A DNA stretch of 59,494 nt, taken from Nitrospirota bacterium. Lineage in GTDB: Bacteria > Nitrospirota > 9FT-COMBO-42-15 > HDB-SIOI813. Shown one piece after another: positions 1 to 10,334 of the stretch. Positions within the stretch are counted from its first letter, which is position 1, and each line of letters opens with the position of its first letter. The notes under the pieces were generated by a model. The model worked only from the letters and a program-made list of their open reading frames with translations. It made no database searches and was not told the DNA's origin. The stretch covers positions 1-59,494 of the forward strand of contig JADZCV010000046.1 in assembly GCA_020851375.1 (NCBI GenBank), read 5' to 3'. The position numbers were made by a program, and so were the translations under genes.

Positions 1-158
1 AAAAGCTTTATCTGGTACGGGAGACCAAGTCTACTCTTGACCGGGATAAGCGCCGGGAAACAGAGAACAAAAAAGTTGACTGCGGCAAGGCCCACTTTAA
101 AGCGCTTGGCGTGAACTTTAAAGATGCGACAACTATCAACGAAGTATTACGGCCATAA
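1..158 (+). CDS. res: Type III restriction enzyme Res subunit, C-terminal fragment (5' end outside window)
   Basis: Only the last 51 codons are present, read from base 3 to the TAA at 156-158. The peptide contains an ETK triplet followed by a charged stretch and the segment CGKAHFKALG. This matches the extreme C-terminus of the helicase/nuclease subunit of type III restriction-modification systems, where the PD-(D/E)XK-like nuclease domain ends. The rest of the gene and any Mod methyltransferase lie left of the window. The gene ends about 90 bp from the 3' end of a tRNA gene, an arrangement often seen at island boundaries. The family call is recognition from a short tail, so it is moderately sure. 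Confidence 0.65.
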   Translation, partial: KLYLVRETKSTLDRDKRRETENKKVDCGKAHFKALGVNFKDATTINEVLRP

Positions 159-203
159 ATCCCCAATAAGCCCGACAGGCCATGCGGTATGGGAAGGCAT
201 AAT

Positions 204-233
204 AAAAAAGGGTTACAGCGAATGCTGCAACCC
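204..233 (-). terminator. Rho-independent terminator of tRNA-fMet (possibly bidirectional)
   Basis: A 10-bp stem (210-219 with 224-233, one G-U pair) encloses a GAAT loop. On the minus strand it is followed by a run of six T (plus-strand A, 204-209), just downstream of the tRNA. On the plus strand a T run at 241-246 follows a little further off, so it may also stop transcription from the restriction gene. Confidence 0.75.
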
Positions 234-245
234 CTCTCATTTTTT

Positions 246-322
<77 letters not shown>

Positions 323-354
323 GTATAAGAGCTTCCTTTTCAGGAAACAAATGC

Positions 355-384
355 ATTATATATTTTCTTTCAGATGCAAGTCAA
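355..384 (-). promoter_or_regulatory. Sigma-70 promoter for tRNA-fMet
   Basis: On the minus strand TTGACT (379-384) is separated by 18 bp from a perfect TATAAT (355-360). This predicts a start about 25 bp upstream of the mature tRNA 5' end at 322. Confidence 0.75.
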
Positions 385-520
385 GGTATTTCCCATTTAT
401 ATTATTGAAAAATAAATATTGCTCCCCCTTGATTTTAATTCCGGATTTATGTTATTTAATATATCATAGTAAAAATAGGCGAGTTGAAGATTTAAAAACA
501 TTAACCTGTAAGGAGGTATT

Positions 521-991
521 ATGAAGAAACTGTTAATCGGTGTATTAGTGACAGGGGTATTGTCATCAGGTGTAGCATATGCTGCGAGCCAGGCACAGTC
601 TAATACAGGATGTGGTTTGGGTGCTGTACTCATTGGTGAAAAAGGCAATGATTCATTGCTTGGACAGCTCGCTATGACATTATTAAATGGAACTTCCGCT
701 AATCAGACATTTGGTATTACGTCAGGTACTTCAGAATGTAAGGCTCCGGCAAAGATTGTAAAGAATGAGAGATTGAATGAATTTGTTGTTGCCAACATTG
801 ACAACCTTTCTAAAGACATTGCAATGGGTAATGGTGAATCCCTTGATACAATGGCTGAACTGATGGGGATTTCCATTGATAAGAGGGCTGAGGTTTATAG
901 TAAGATACAGGCGAACTTTGCGAATATTTTCACATCTGCATCCGTAGAAGCGCCCCAGGTTGTGGATAACATTGCTGCAATTATTCAATAG
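521..991 (+). CDS. DUF3015 family secreted protein
   Basis: The 156-residue protein begins with a Sec signal peptide of about 21 residues ending AYA, so it is periplasmic or outer-membrane associated. After the cleavage site comes the DUF3015 signature: NTGCGLG, then an NGTSANQTFGITSGT block and a second Cys (SEC) that could pair with the first. The rest is helical with no known catalytic motif. A strong Shine-Dalgarno (AAGGAGGT, about 510-517) fixes the start. It is followed within 20 bp by the DUF4105 gene and then a lipoprotein hydrolase, forming a putative envelope trio. A terminator-like hairpin lies just past its stop. Function unknown. Confidence 0.85.
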   Translation: MKKLLIGVLVTGVLSSGVAYAASQAQSNTGCGLGAVLIGEKGNDSLLGQLAMTLLNGTSANQTFGITSGTSECKAPAKIVKNERLNEFVVANIDNLSKDIAMGNGESLDTMAELMGISIDKRAEVYSKIQANFANIFTSASVEAPQVVDNIAAIIQ

Positions 992-1009
992 TCAAAAATC
1001 TATTATTTT

Positions 1010-2929
1010 ATGAGACATCTCAGGAAGGGGTATGGATATAAAGTTTTATCCATACCCCTTTTCTTTTTGTTTATATCACTCAATTTAATTCTTACCACAC
1101 CGGCTATTGCAAAAGAAGATGCATATCTTGACAGTTTGTTAAAGGAAACTGAGATAAGAAAATTATACAGTGACCGCTACTGGGATGTTCTTCTGCACTA
1201 TAAAAATTCAATATCAGGTAAACAGAGTTTAGTGGATTCACCTGTGTTTTTCCTCTCATCTGACGGGAAGAATAATCCAAAGGCCGAAATTGAAGCAACA
1301 ATCAGGGCTTTATTTATGGAAGATGAAATGAATGATCAGCATCCAAGATGCCGGTTTGTCGCAAGATATGCATGGCTAAAGGAAGTACTGAATATAGATG
1401 AGACAAGATTGCCGGACGTTACGTGCAAAGAATATAATGACGCTATAAGCAGGATTAATCCCAAAAAGGCGGTTTTTATATTTCCGGTTGGATATATGAA
1501 TAGTCCTGCATCAATGTTCGGTCATACATTATTGAGGATTGACAGCTCATATCAAAGCAAACTCATCTCATATGCAGCAAATTATGCGGCATGGGCAAAT
1601 GACAAAAACGGATTCATTTATGCTTTCAAAGGACTGTTTGGATATTACCTCGGATATTTTACAATTCTTCCTTATTATGAAAAGGTAATGGAATATAATG
1701 AACTTGAGCAGAGGGATATCTGGGAGTATGAACTTAACTTGTCAGAGGCGGAGGTCAGGAGAATGGTAATGCACCTCTGGGAACTCAGGGATATATATTC
1801 TTATTATTATTTTTTTGATGAAAACTGTTCCTATAATCTGCTCTTTTTGCTTGAGGCTGCAAGACCTTCTCTAAACCTTACCGGGAGATTCCATGGATGG
1901 GTTGTGCCGATTGATACGATCAGGGTTGTATTGGACAGCGGTATTGCAGGAGCTGCCGAGTACCGTCCTGCAAAGGCTACAAGGATAAGATATATCGCCT
2001 CTTTAATGGATGAGGAGACACAGGAACTGACGTTAAAGATCGTTAGAAAAGAGATTAAACCGGAAGAGTTGCAGCGGGTTAGTCCTGAAGATAAAATTAA
2101 GATACTTGACCTCAGTGCTGAGATAACCCAGTATGATTACGGAAAGAAACGGATGACGAAAGATGACTATCAGAAACAGTTTTTAAGTATCCTGACTGAA
2201 CGAAGCAGGCTTGGGACAACAGGTGATACTGCCTATAATATTCCTGTTCCTGCATCTCCTGAAAAAGGTCATAAAACAAGTCTGCTCAGATTAGGTGCAG
2301 GTATTAAAAAAAACAATCTGTTCTATGAGGCGGGCTACAGGACTGCCTATCATGCGTTGTCAGACTTTGATGATGGATATATTGAAGGTTCACAGATAGT
2401 ATTTCTCAATACGAATGCCCGCTACTATACCAAAGACAATAAGGTCAGGCTGACTGATTTTGATATAATAGATATTGTTTCCCTCTCTCCGGGAAGTATT
2501 TTTTTTAGGTCCCCATCGTGGAAGGTAAAGACAGGGTTTACAAGAAAGACCATATCAGGGGACAAAGAAATTCTGATTTACCAGTTAAACCCAGGTGCAG
2601 GTTTTGCATTTGAGAATTCTGTGACAGGCCTGACCTACTGTATGTTCGAGACAAACCTGAACGTGTCCGGCAGCCTTAAGGACAGTTATGCCTTTGGTCC
2701 TGGTGTGTCTGTTGGTTCACTACGCCTGATTACAGACTACTGGAAGATTAATGTCAGTTTAAAAGCAATGTCTTTTTTGTTTGGCGAGAAACATGATATT
2801 TACGAGGGCAGGGTTGTTCAATCATTTAAGATAGACCGGAATAACACCTTGAAACTGGATTTTGGTCTGGGCAGGGTTCAGAATGTTCATCAGGATGAGA
2901 TGACGCTGAACTGGAATCATTATTTTTAG
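1010..2929 (+). CDS. DUF4105 (Lnb-type periplasmic domain) protein
   Basis: This 639-residue exported protein has an N-terminal hydrophobic signal (residues about 13-34, ending near PAIAKE). The DUF4105 domain follows, roughly residues 60-390. A conserved His lies in MFGHTLLRID and a conserved Cys in DENCSYNLL, a pair that resembles a cysteine-hydrolase fold, but activity is not established. The C-terminal third is rich in alternating beta strands and ends in an aromatic residue (NHYF), like an outer-membrane-associated beta domain. The ATG at 1010 lacks a clear Shine-Dalgarno and is the only good in-frame start, although a TTG at 1067 exists. A strong hairpin overlaps codons 6-17, so the start and its regulation deserve checking. 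Confidence 0.8.
   Translation: MRHLRKGYGYKVLSIPLFFLFISLNLILTTPAIAKEDAYLDSLLKETEIRKLYSDRYWDVLLHYKNSISGKQSLVDSPVFFLSSDGKNNPKAEIEATIRALFMEDEMNDQHPRCRFVARYAWLKEVLNIDETRLPDVTCKEYNDAISRINPKKAVFIFPVGYMNSPASMFGHTLLRIDSSYQSKLISYAANYAAWANDKNGFIYAFKGLFGYYLGYFTILPYYEKVMEYNELEQRDIWEYELNLSEAEVRRMVMHLWELRDIYSYYYFFDENCSYNLLFLLEAARPSLNLTGRFHGWVVPIDTIRVVLDSGIAGAAEYRPAKATRIRYIASLMDEETQELTLKIVRKEIKPEELQRVSPEDKIKILDLSAEITQYDYGKKRMTKDDYQKQFLSILTERSRLGTTGDTAYNIPVPASPEKGHKTSLLRLGAGIKKNNLFYEAGYRTAYHALSDFDDGYIEGSQIVFLNTNARYYTKDNKVRLTDFDIIDIVSLSPGSIFFRSPSWKVKTGFTRKTISGDKEILIYQLNPGAGFAFENSVTGLTYCMFETNLNVSGSLKDSYAFGPGVSVGSLRLITDYWKINVSLKAMSFLFGEKHDIYEGRVVQSFKIDRNNTLKLDFGLGRVQNVHQDEMTLNWNHYF
1025..1068 (+). terminator. 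Terminator-like hairpin inside the DUF4105 5' coding region
   Basis: A perfect 14-bp stem (1025-1038 with 1047-1060) closes an 8-nt loop and is followed directly by TTCTTTTT. It sits 34 bp past the DUF3015 stop, as a terminator of that gene would, yet falls within the signal-peptide codons of the next gene. Confidence 0.7.
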
Positions 2930-2943
2930 GGCGGGTTCCGGTA

Positions 2944-3795
2944 ATGAAACGCTGGAGTAAATCAGGCGGTAAAATCATATTTTTAACATATTTGCTGATC
3001 CTGACCACAGGTTGTTCCTCTCTCTTCTTCTATCCCCAAAGGGAATTGATAGACAATCCGGCACTACTGAACATTAATTACCGTAATATTTATTTTAAAA
3101 CACCAGATGGCGTGAACCTTAATGGCTGGTTACTCAAAACAAGGGTAAACAAGAATGGCACGGTTTTATTCCTTCATGGAAATGCTCAGAACATCAGCAC
3201 CCATGTTAATAGTGTACTATGGCTGCTTGATTATGGGTACGACGTCTTTCTCTTCGACTACAGGGGCTATGGCAAATCAGAAGGCCATGTCAGTTTAAAA
3301 GGATCGCACTTAGATGCCATATCTGCTCTTGATGCCTTATTGAGCATGACGGATTCCAAAAAGAAGCGGGTTGTTGTATACGGGCAGAGTCTCGGAGGGG
3401 CAATTGCGGTCTATACTGTAGCCAATTCTCCTCATAAGGCAGCAGTTGATGCCATTATATTGGACAGTGCATTCTCATCATACCGGACAATCGCAAGAGA
3501 GAAGTTGGCAGCGCTGATTCTAACATGGCCTTTTCAGTACCCACTTTCATTTTTAATAAGTGATTATTACAGCCCTGTTAGATGGATAAAAAAGGTATAT
3601 CCGGTACCCGTTTTGTTGCTCCACGGAGACAAAGACAGAGTAGTGGCGGTTGATCATAGCAGGATTATTTATAACAATGCGTTATCTCCTAAGGAAATTT
3701 GGGTACTCAAAGGCCTGGATCACATAGAAGGAGTCAGGGATGAAGGCGTAAGGTTGAGACTACTGAATTATTTAGATAAGCTTCCTGCTAAATGA
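2944..3795 (+). CDS. Alpha/beta hydrolase lipoprotein (BEM46/YfhR-like, S33 family)
   Basis: The 283-residue protein has a lipoprotein signal with lipobox TTGC at Cys24, so it should be anchored in the envelope. The hydrolase core shows the oxyanion strand LFLHGNAQN (about 76-83), the nucleophile elbow GQSLGG with Ser149, an acid in HGDKD and a final His in LDHIEG. This is the complete Ser-Asp-His set of BEM46/YfhR-like hydrolases, whose substrates are mostly unknown. It follows the DUF4105 gene by 14 bp, so co-expression is likely. The natural substrate cannot be read from the sequence. Confidence 0.82.
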   Translation: MKRWSKSGGKIIFLTYLLILTTGCSSLFFYPQRELIDNPALLNINYRNIYFKTPDGVNLNGWLLKTRVNKNGTVLFLHGNAQNISTHVNSVLWLLDYGYDVFLFDYRGYGKSEGHVSLKGSHLDAISALDALLSMTDSKKKRVVVYGQSLGGAIAVYTVANSPHKAAVDAIILDSAFSSYRTIAREKLAALILTWPFQYPLSFLISDYYSPVRWIKKVYPVPVLLLHGDKDRVVAVDHSRIIYNNALSPKEIWVLKGLDHIEGVRDEGVRLRLLNYLDKLPAK

Positions 3796-3836
3796 GAAGG
3801 CCGCTTCGTAAATCTTCATCGTTTCCTTTACTCTTA

Positions 3837-3866
3837 TTGACGTCAAATAACAAATTATGCTAATAT
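3837..3866 (+). promoter_or_regulatory. Candidate sigma-70 promoter of the ilv-leu operon
   Basis: TTGACG (3837-3842) is 18 bp from TAATAT (3861-3866), 36 bp before the ilvB start. The -35 is 5/6 and the -10 is 4/6. It is the best match in the short gap. Confidence 0.4.
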
Positions 3867-3901
3867 TTAGAACGTGTTTTTGTGTCCTTACGGGGTGAAA
3901 T

Positions 3902-5671
3902 GTGAAGCTTTCCGGTGCAGAGATACTTATAGAATCTTTAAAAAAAGAAGGGGTTGATACTGTATTTGGCATCCCCGGCGGAGTTGTTCTGCAGATATTT
4001 GACGTCCTTTGTAATGAAAAGGACATCAAATTCATCCTGACCCGGCATGAGCAGGGAGCGACTCATGCTGCTGATGGTTATGCCAGGGCTTCCGGAAAGC
4101 CTGGTGTGGCGATTGTTACATCTGGTCCAGGCGCTACCAACACAGTAACAGGCATTGCTACTGCTCACATGGATTCCATTCCCCTTATAGTCATTACAGG
4201 GCAGGTTGCAACAAAGATGATTGGGAATGATGCCTTTCAGGAGGCTGACATAGTTGGTATAACAAGGCCATGCACAAAATATAATTTTCTTGTCAAAGAT
4301 GCAGATGACCTTGCCAATACGGTTAAAGAGGCATTCTATATTGCAAAGACCGGACGCCCGGGACCTGTGCTTATTGATATCCCCAAGGATGTTTCCTCGG
4401 CAAAGACCGAGTTTATTTATCCCGACAAGGTCTCGCTAAGGAGTTACAGCCCGACTTATCATGGCAACAAGTGGCAGATAAAGCAGGCAGCCCAGGCCAT
4501 TGCAAAGTCAAAGAGGCCTGTTATTTATGCAGGGGGCGGTGTAATACTCTCGAATGCCCATAAAGAGCTTGCAGAGATGGCTGAATTTAACAGGATACAT
4601 GTTGCGCTTACCCTGATGGGATTAGGCGGTTTTCCCGGGACACACCCGTTATTCCTCGGAATGCTCGGGATGCACGGAACGTATGCCGCCAATATGGCTG
4701 TTCATGAGTCGGACCTGGTAATTGCTATTGGTGCGAGGTTTGATGACAGGGTTACAGGAAAGGTCACTGAATTTGCCCCCCGGGCAAAGTTTATCCATAT
4801 TGACATAGACCCTACGAATATACGGAAGAATATTCATGTGGACATCCCTATTGTCGGAGATGTAAGGAATGTCCTTATTGAGTTGAATAAGGAACTGCAT
4901 TTGCTAGAGGGTCAGAGGGCAGAGTGGAATGCCGACAGAAAGCCATGGCATGCACAGATAGAAGATTGGGAAGATGAGCACCCGCTCTCATACAAGAAGA
5001 GTTCCAGGAAGATTAAGCCGCAGTATGTAATTGAAAAGATATATGAACTTACAGGCGGGGACGCAATTATATCAACTGATGTCGGTCAGCATCAGATGTG
5101 GGTGGCCCAGTATTTTAAATTCGACCAGCCGAGGACATGTCTTACCTCAGGAGGACTCGGGACGATGGGATTTGGACTGCCTGCTGCAATGGGCGCACAG
5201 GCTGCATGGCCTGACAAGCTTGTATTCAATTTTGCAGGGGATGGCAGCTTTCAGATGAACTCGCAGGAAATAGCCACTGCAGTCGCAAACAATCTGCCTG
5301 TGAAAGTTGCAATCCTGAATAACGGTTCGCTCGGAATGGTGAGGCAGTGGCAGGAGCTGTTTTTTAACCGTCACTACGCCGGAAGTATCCTTGGCAATAC
5401 ACCTGACTATGTAAAACTTGCCGAGGCCTACGGTGCTGTCGGTCTCAGGGCTGTGACTACTTCTGAAGTTGAGGCGGTAATAAAAGAGGCTATCAGTATA
5501 AAAAGGCCTGTAATAATGGACTTTGTTGTTGATCCTGAAGAGAACGTATTTCCAATGGTTCCTGCAGGCGGCGGTAACTGTGATATGATATTCGGGCCGG
5601 AAGAGAAAACAAGACCTGAGAAAGAGGCCAGGCAGAAGAAGGATAAGTCAAACTCAGTCCTCCCTGCATGA
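3902..5671 (+). CDS. ilvB: Acetolactate synthase, large (catalytic) subunit
   Basis: The enzyme condenses two pyruvates, or pyruvate and 2-oxobutyrate, in the first common step of valine, leucine and isoleucine synthesis. At 589 residues it has the normal length. Three domains are visible: N-terminal ThDP-binding (FGIPGG near residue 20, catalytic Glu in [18 protein letters not shown]), the central FAD-binding domain, and C-terminal ThDP-binding (GDGSFQMN near 445 with the downstream NN). The start is GTG, preceded by GGGGTG. It heads the operon ilvB-ilvN-ilvC and lies 37 bp before its regulatory subunit. Confidence 0.95.
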   Translation: MKLSGAEILIESLKKEGVDTVFGIPGGVVLQIFDVLCNEKDIKFILTRHEQGATHAADGYARASGKPGVAIVTSGPGATNTVTGIATAHMDSIPLIVITGQVATKMIGNDAFQEADIVGITRPCTKYNFLVKDADDLANTVKEAFYIAKTGRPGPVLIDIPKDVSSAKTEFIYPDKVSLRSYSPTYHGNKWQIKQAAQAIAKSKRPVIYAGGGVILSNAHKELAEMAEFNRIHVALTLMGLGGFPGTHPLFLGMLGMHGTYAANMAVHESDLVIAIGARFDDRVTGKVTEFAPRAKFIHIDIDPTNIRKNIHVDIPIVGDVRNVLIELNKELHLLEGQRAEWNADRKPWHAQIEDWEDEHPLSYKKSSRKIKPQYVIEKIYELTGGDAIISTDVGQHQMWVAQYFKFDQPRTCLTSGGLGTMGFGLPAAMGAQAAWPDKLVFNFAGDGSFQMNSQEIATAVANNLPVKVAILNNGSLGMVRQWQELFFNRHYAGSILGNTPDYVKLAEAYGAVGLRAVTTSEVEAVIKEAISIKRPVIMDFVVDPEENVFPMVPAGGGNCDMIFGPEEKTRPEKEARQKKDKSNSVLPA

Positions 5672-5708
5672 GGTCAACTGCCTGATACAATAATATAAAG
5701 GATTAATA

Positions 5709-7294
<1,586 letters not shown>

Positions 7295-7313
7295 GCCCGG
7301 CATGGAGGAATAG

Positions 7314-7958
7314 ATGAAGAGGGAGCGGTCCCCTATTGCGGTAGAAGGGATCCCGTTTGTAATTATTGCAGGGATTATATCTCTGATTTTCTGTTTTGCA
7401 GGTCTTATAATACCTGCCGGTATATTCTCTTTAGTTACCCTGTTTATAATCTGGTTTTTTCGTAACCCTGAGCGCACAACACCTCAGGGTGAACGCAATG
7501 TAATATCTCCTGCTGATGGTAAGATCATTGAAATAAAAGAAGATGCCGAGACAAGAATTCTGAAGAAGAGGATGCTGAAGATAAGCATATTTATGAACCT
7601 CTTTAATGTCCATGTAAACCGCATCCCATGTAACGGCAGGGTAATTGACATACTGTATAATCCAGGCAAGTTTGTTTCTGCAAATCTGGATAAGGCATCG
7701 CTCGAGAATGAACAGAATGCAGTCGTCCTTGAGACTCCGTCAGGTGAGAAGGTCATATTTATCCAGATCGCCGGATTAATAGCCCGAAGGATAGTCTGCT
7801 GGTTAAGAGCAGGTCAATTTGTCAGGAGGGGAGAACGGTTTGGATTGATACGGTTCGGTTCCAGGGTTGATGTCTATCTTCCTGCCGGGACTGAAGTGAT
7901 GGTATCATTAGGAGATAAGGTTAAGGCCGGTGAGACTATACTTGCTGTATTGAAGTAA
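7314..7958 (+). CDS. psd: Phosphatidylserine decarboxylase (short archaeal-type)
   Basis: Psd makes phosphatidylethanolamine. It is a pyruvoyl enzyme that cuts itself at a Gly-Ser pair, seen here near the C-terminus in FGSRVDVYLP. The 214-residue length, hydrophobic N-terminal membrane segment (about 12-45) and FMNLFNVHVNRIPCNG block mark the short subfamily found in archaea, deltaproteobacteria and relatives. It pairs with pssA 21 bp downstream, which supplies its substrate. Its place inside the ilv-leu operon is typical of those lineages. Confidence 0.93.
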   Translation: MKRERSPIAVEGIPFVIIAGIISLIFCFAGLIIPAGIFSLVTLFIIWFFRNPERTTPQGERNVISPADGKIIEIKEDAETRILKKRMLKISIFMNLFNVHVNRIPCNGRVIDILYNPGKFVSANLDKASLENEQNAVVLETPSGEKVIFIQIAGLIARRIVCWLRAGQFVRRGERFGLIRFGSRVDVYLPAGTEVMVSLGDKVKAGETILAVLK

Positions 7959-7979
7959 TATTACTGAGAGGAGAATATT

Positions 7980-8741
7980 ATGAAAGGGGAGTCGAACAAG
8001 AAGATCGGAGTATTCATCCTGCCGAGCATTCTGACAGCCGCAAATCTTTTCTGCGGTTTTTTTGCAATTGTGTCAGTGCTGAATTCGGACTATATCACAG
8101 CGGCCATTGCAATACTCGTTGCCATGCTTTTTGACGGCTTTGACGGAAAGATTGCCCGTTTGACAAATTCAACAAGCCGCTTTGGGGTGGAATTTGATTC
8201 CCTCTCAGACCTTGTTTCTTTTGGTGTGGCCCCGGGTCTTCTTATTTATACCTGGGCATTGAACGGATACGGCAAGATAGGATGGCTCGCAGTATTTCTT
8301 TTTGTCGTGTGTGGTGCAATGAGGCTGGCAAGGTTTAATGTCAGGACCTCTGTTTCGGATAATAAATATTTTCTTGGTCTGCCTATTCCGGCGGCAGCAG
8401 GAGTAATTGCGACTGTCGTAATATTCGATCATCACATACTGGAGATGGGAAAAGAGGTAAGGCCCATCGTAGTGCTAATTATGACGTATCTCCTTGCCTA
8501 TCTGATGGTTAGCACCATAAAGTACAGGAGTTTCAAGGATGTCCACCTTGGAGAGAGAAAGCCCCTTTCTGCACTTGTTGCTGCCGTACTTCTGCTTATT
8601 GTGGTGGTTGCAGAGCCCCAGATTATGCTGTTTGCCATTTTCATACTTTATGCATTGTCAGGGCCTGTTGAAAGGGGATTAGTCCCATTCAGCAGGCTTG
8701 TAAGGAGAAAGTCTCACGAAACCGGAGTTCATAAGGGATAA
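7980..8741 (+). CDS. pssA: CDP-diacylglycerol-serine O-phosphatidyltransferase
   Basis: PssA makes phosphatidylserine from CDP-diacylglycerol and serine. The 253-residue integral membrane protein has several hydrophobic helices and the CDP-alcohol phosphotransferase signature DG..AR........G...D...D (from about residue 55, beginning DGKIAR and ending DSLSD). GAGAGGAG precedes the ATG. It completes the two-step PE pathway with psd. Confidence 0.94.
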   Translation: MKGESNKKIGVFILPSILTAANLFCGFFAIVSVLNSDYITAAIAILVAMLFDGFDGKIARLTNSTSRFGVEFDSLSDLVSFGVAPGLLIYTWALNGYGKIGWLAVFLFVVCGAMRLARFNVRTSVSDNKYFLGLPIPAAAGVIATVVIFDHHILEMGKEVRPIVVLIMTYLLAYLMVSTIKYRSFKDVHLGERKPLSALVAAVLLLIVVVAEPQIMLFAIFILYALSGPVERGLVPFSRLVRRKSHETGVHKG

Positions 8742-8762
8742 AGAAACACAGGGAGTTTTACG

Positions 8763-10274
8763 TTGCGTAAGATCAGGATTTTTGACACGACCCTGAGGGA
8801 TGGAGAGCAGTGCCCAGGGGCCAGCATGAATAAGGAAGAGAAGCTTACCGTTGCCCGTCAACTGGCCAGGCTGAATGTGGATATTATTGAGGCAGGGTTT
8901 CCTGTGGCATCCCAGGATGATTTTGAGGGTGTCAGACTGATTGCAAAAGAGGTAAGGGGGCCGGTGATTGCGGGCCTGGCCAGGGCCAGGAAGGAAGATA
9001 TTGAGAGGGCGGGCGAGGCAGTATCTGTTGCAGAGAGGTCAAGGATACATACATTTATTGCAACTTCAGAGATTCACATGCAGAGAAAGCTCAGGATGAG
9101 CAGGGATGGCGTGCTTGAAGCGGCTGTTGCCGCTGTCAGACTTGCAAGACAGCTTACGGATGATGTTGAGTTTTCTGCTGAAGACGCATCTCGCAGTGAC
9201 ATTGATTTCCTGTGCAGGGTAATTGAAGCGGTAATAGGCGCCGGGGCCTCGACTGTTAACATCCCTGACACAGTAGGCTATGCACTGCCTGGTGAATTTG
9301 GGGAATTAATCTCACAAATATTTAACAGGGTGCCTAACATAGACAAGTCAGTAATCAGCGTCCATTGTCATAATGACCTTGGTCTTGCCGTTGCCAATTC
9401 CCTGTCTGCAGTTCTTTCAGGCGCTGGTCAGGTGGAGTGTACTGTCAATGGCATCGGCGAGAGGGCAGGTAATGCCTCGCTTGAAGAGGTCGTGATGGCA
9501 ATTAAGACAAGAGGGCCGTTTTTCAATGCTGATACCGGAATCAACACCCAGGAGATTTATAAGACAAGCCGTCTTGTCAGCAGTATAACCGGCATGGTGG
9601 TTCAGCCCAACAAGGCCATAGTGGGTGCAAATGCCTTTGCCCATGAATCCGGTATTCATCAGGACGGCCTGCTTAAAGACAAACGGACTTACGAAATTAT
9701 GACACCGGAGTCAGTAGGTATACAGATGCATAAACTTGTTCTCGGAAAGCATTCAGGCAGGCATGCATTCAAAAATAAACTTGAAGAGCTGGGATATAGT
9801 TTATCTGATGAGGAGATAAATAAGGCCTTTGACAGATTCAAGCATGTCGCAGACCAGAAAAAAGAGGTCTTTGAGGAGGACATTGAGGCTATTGTCTCAG
9901 AAGAAGTGTACCGTATTCCTGAGAAGTATGTGCTGAAATATATTTATGTTGAAAGCGGCAGCGATAAGACACCTGTAGCTACTGTAGAAATTGAGATTGA
10001 CGGGAAGCGTGTCAGAGAAGTATCATCAGGCGATGGACCTGTAGATGCGACATACAGGACAATAAAGCTGATCACGAATGCATCGAGTCATCTTCGTTCA
10101 TATGAAGTAAAGGCCATTACCGGAGGTACTGATGCACTGGGTGAGGTGACTGTAAGGGTGGATGAAGGCGGAAGGACTGTGGTTGGACAGGGTGCAGATA
10201 CAGACATAATAGTAGCCAGTGCAAAGGCGTATCTGAATGCATTAAACAAACTGGCGTACAGGAATCGCAGGTAA
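8763..10274 (+). CDS. leuA: 2-isopropylmalate synthase
   Basis: LeuA condenses 2-oxoisovalerate with acetyl-CoA, the first committed step to leucine. The TIM-barrel domain starts with [12 protein letters not shown] and contains the metal-binding HCHNDLGLA motif. A C-terminal allosteric LeuA dimer domain follows (about 390-500), normally the site of leucine inhibition. The 503-residue length is usual. The start is TTG at 8763 with GGGAG 9-10 nt upstream. The missing ilvD must be elsewhere in the genome. Confidence 0.95.
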   Translation: MRKIRIFDTTLRDGEQCPGASMNKEEKLTVARQLARLNVDIIEAGFPVASQDDFEGVRLIAKEVRGPVIAGLARARKEDIERAGEAVSVAERSRIHTFIATSEIHMQRKLRMSRDGVLEAAVAAVRLARQLTDDVEFSAEDASRSDIDFLCRVIEAVIGAGASTVNIPDTVGYALPGEFGELISQIFNRVPNIDKSVISVHCHNDLGLAVANSLSAVLSGAGQVECTVNGIGERAGNASLEEVVMAIKTRGPFFNADTGINTQEIYKTSRLVSSITGMVVQPNKAIVGANAFAHESGIHQDGLLKDKRTYEIMTPESVGIQMHKLVLGKHSGRHAFKNKLEELGYSLSDEEINKAFDRFKHVADQKKEVFEEDIEAIVSEEVYRIPEKYVLKYIYVESGSDKTPVATVEIEIDGKRVREVSSGDGPVDATYRTIKLITNASSHLRSYEVKAITGGTDALGEVTVRVDEGGRTVVGQGADTDIIVASAKAYLNALNKLAYRNRR

Positions 10275-10284
10275 TCAGGTCACA

Positions 10285-10309
10285 GGGGACATATTTAAAA
10301 TATGTCCCT
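10285..10309. repeat. Short perfect palindrome between leuA and leuC
   Basis: GGGACATATTT and its exact reverse complement flank a single A (10286-10308). GGGGACA...TGTCCC palindromes like this occur dispersed in many genomes, some alongside REP-type transposases. Without a T run it is a poor terminator, but it could trim or stabilise the transcript. It lies between the leuA stop and the preferred leuC start. Confidence 0.6.
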
Positions 10310-10334
10310 GCACACTGGCAGATGGGGATTATAT

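Noticed and set aside
3792-3863. A 23-codon reading frame before ilvB with four consecutive Leu codons, like a leucine-attenuation leader peptide.
   Set aside because: It has no ribosome-binding site, the space to ilvB is only 38 nt, no terminator/antiterminator pair is visible, and the best promoter lies inside it. The Leu run is probably chance.
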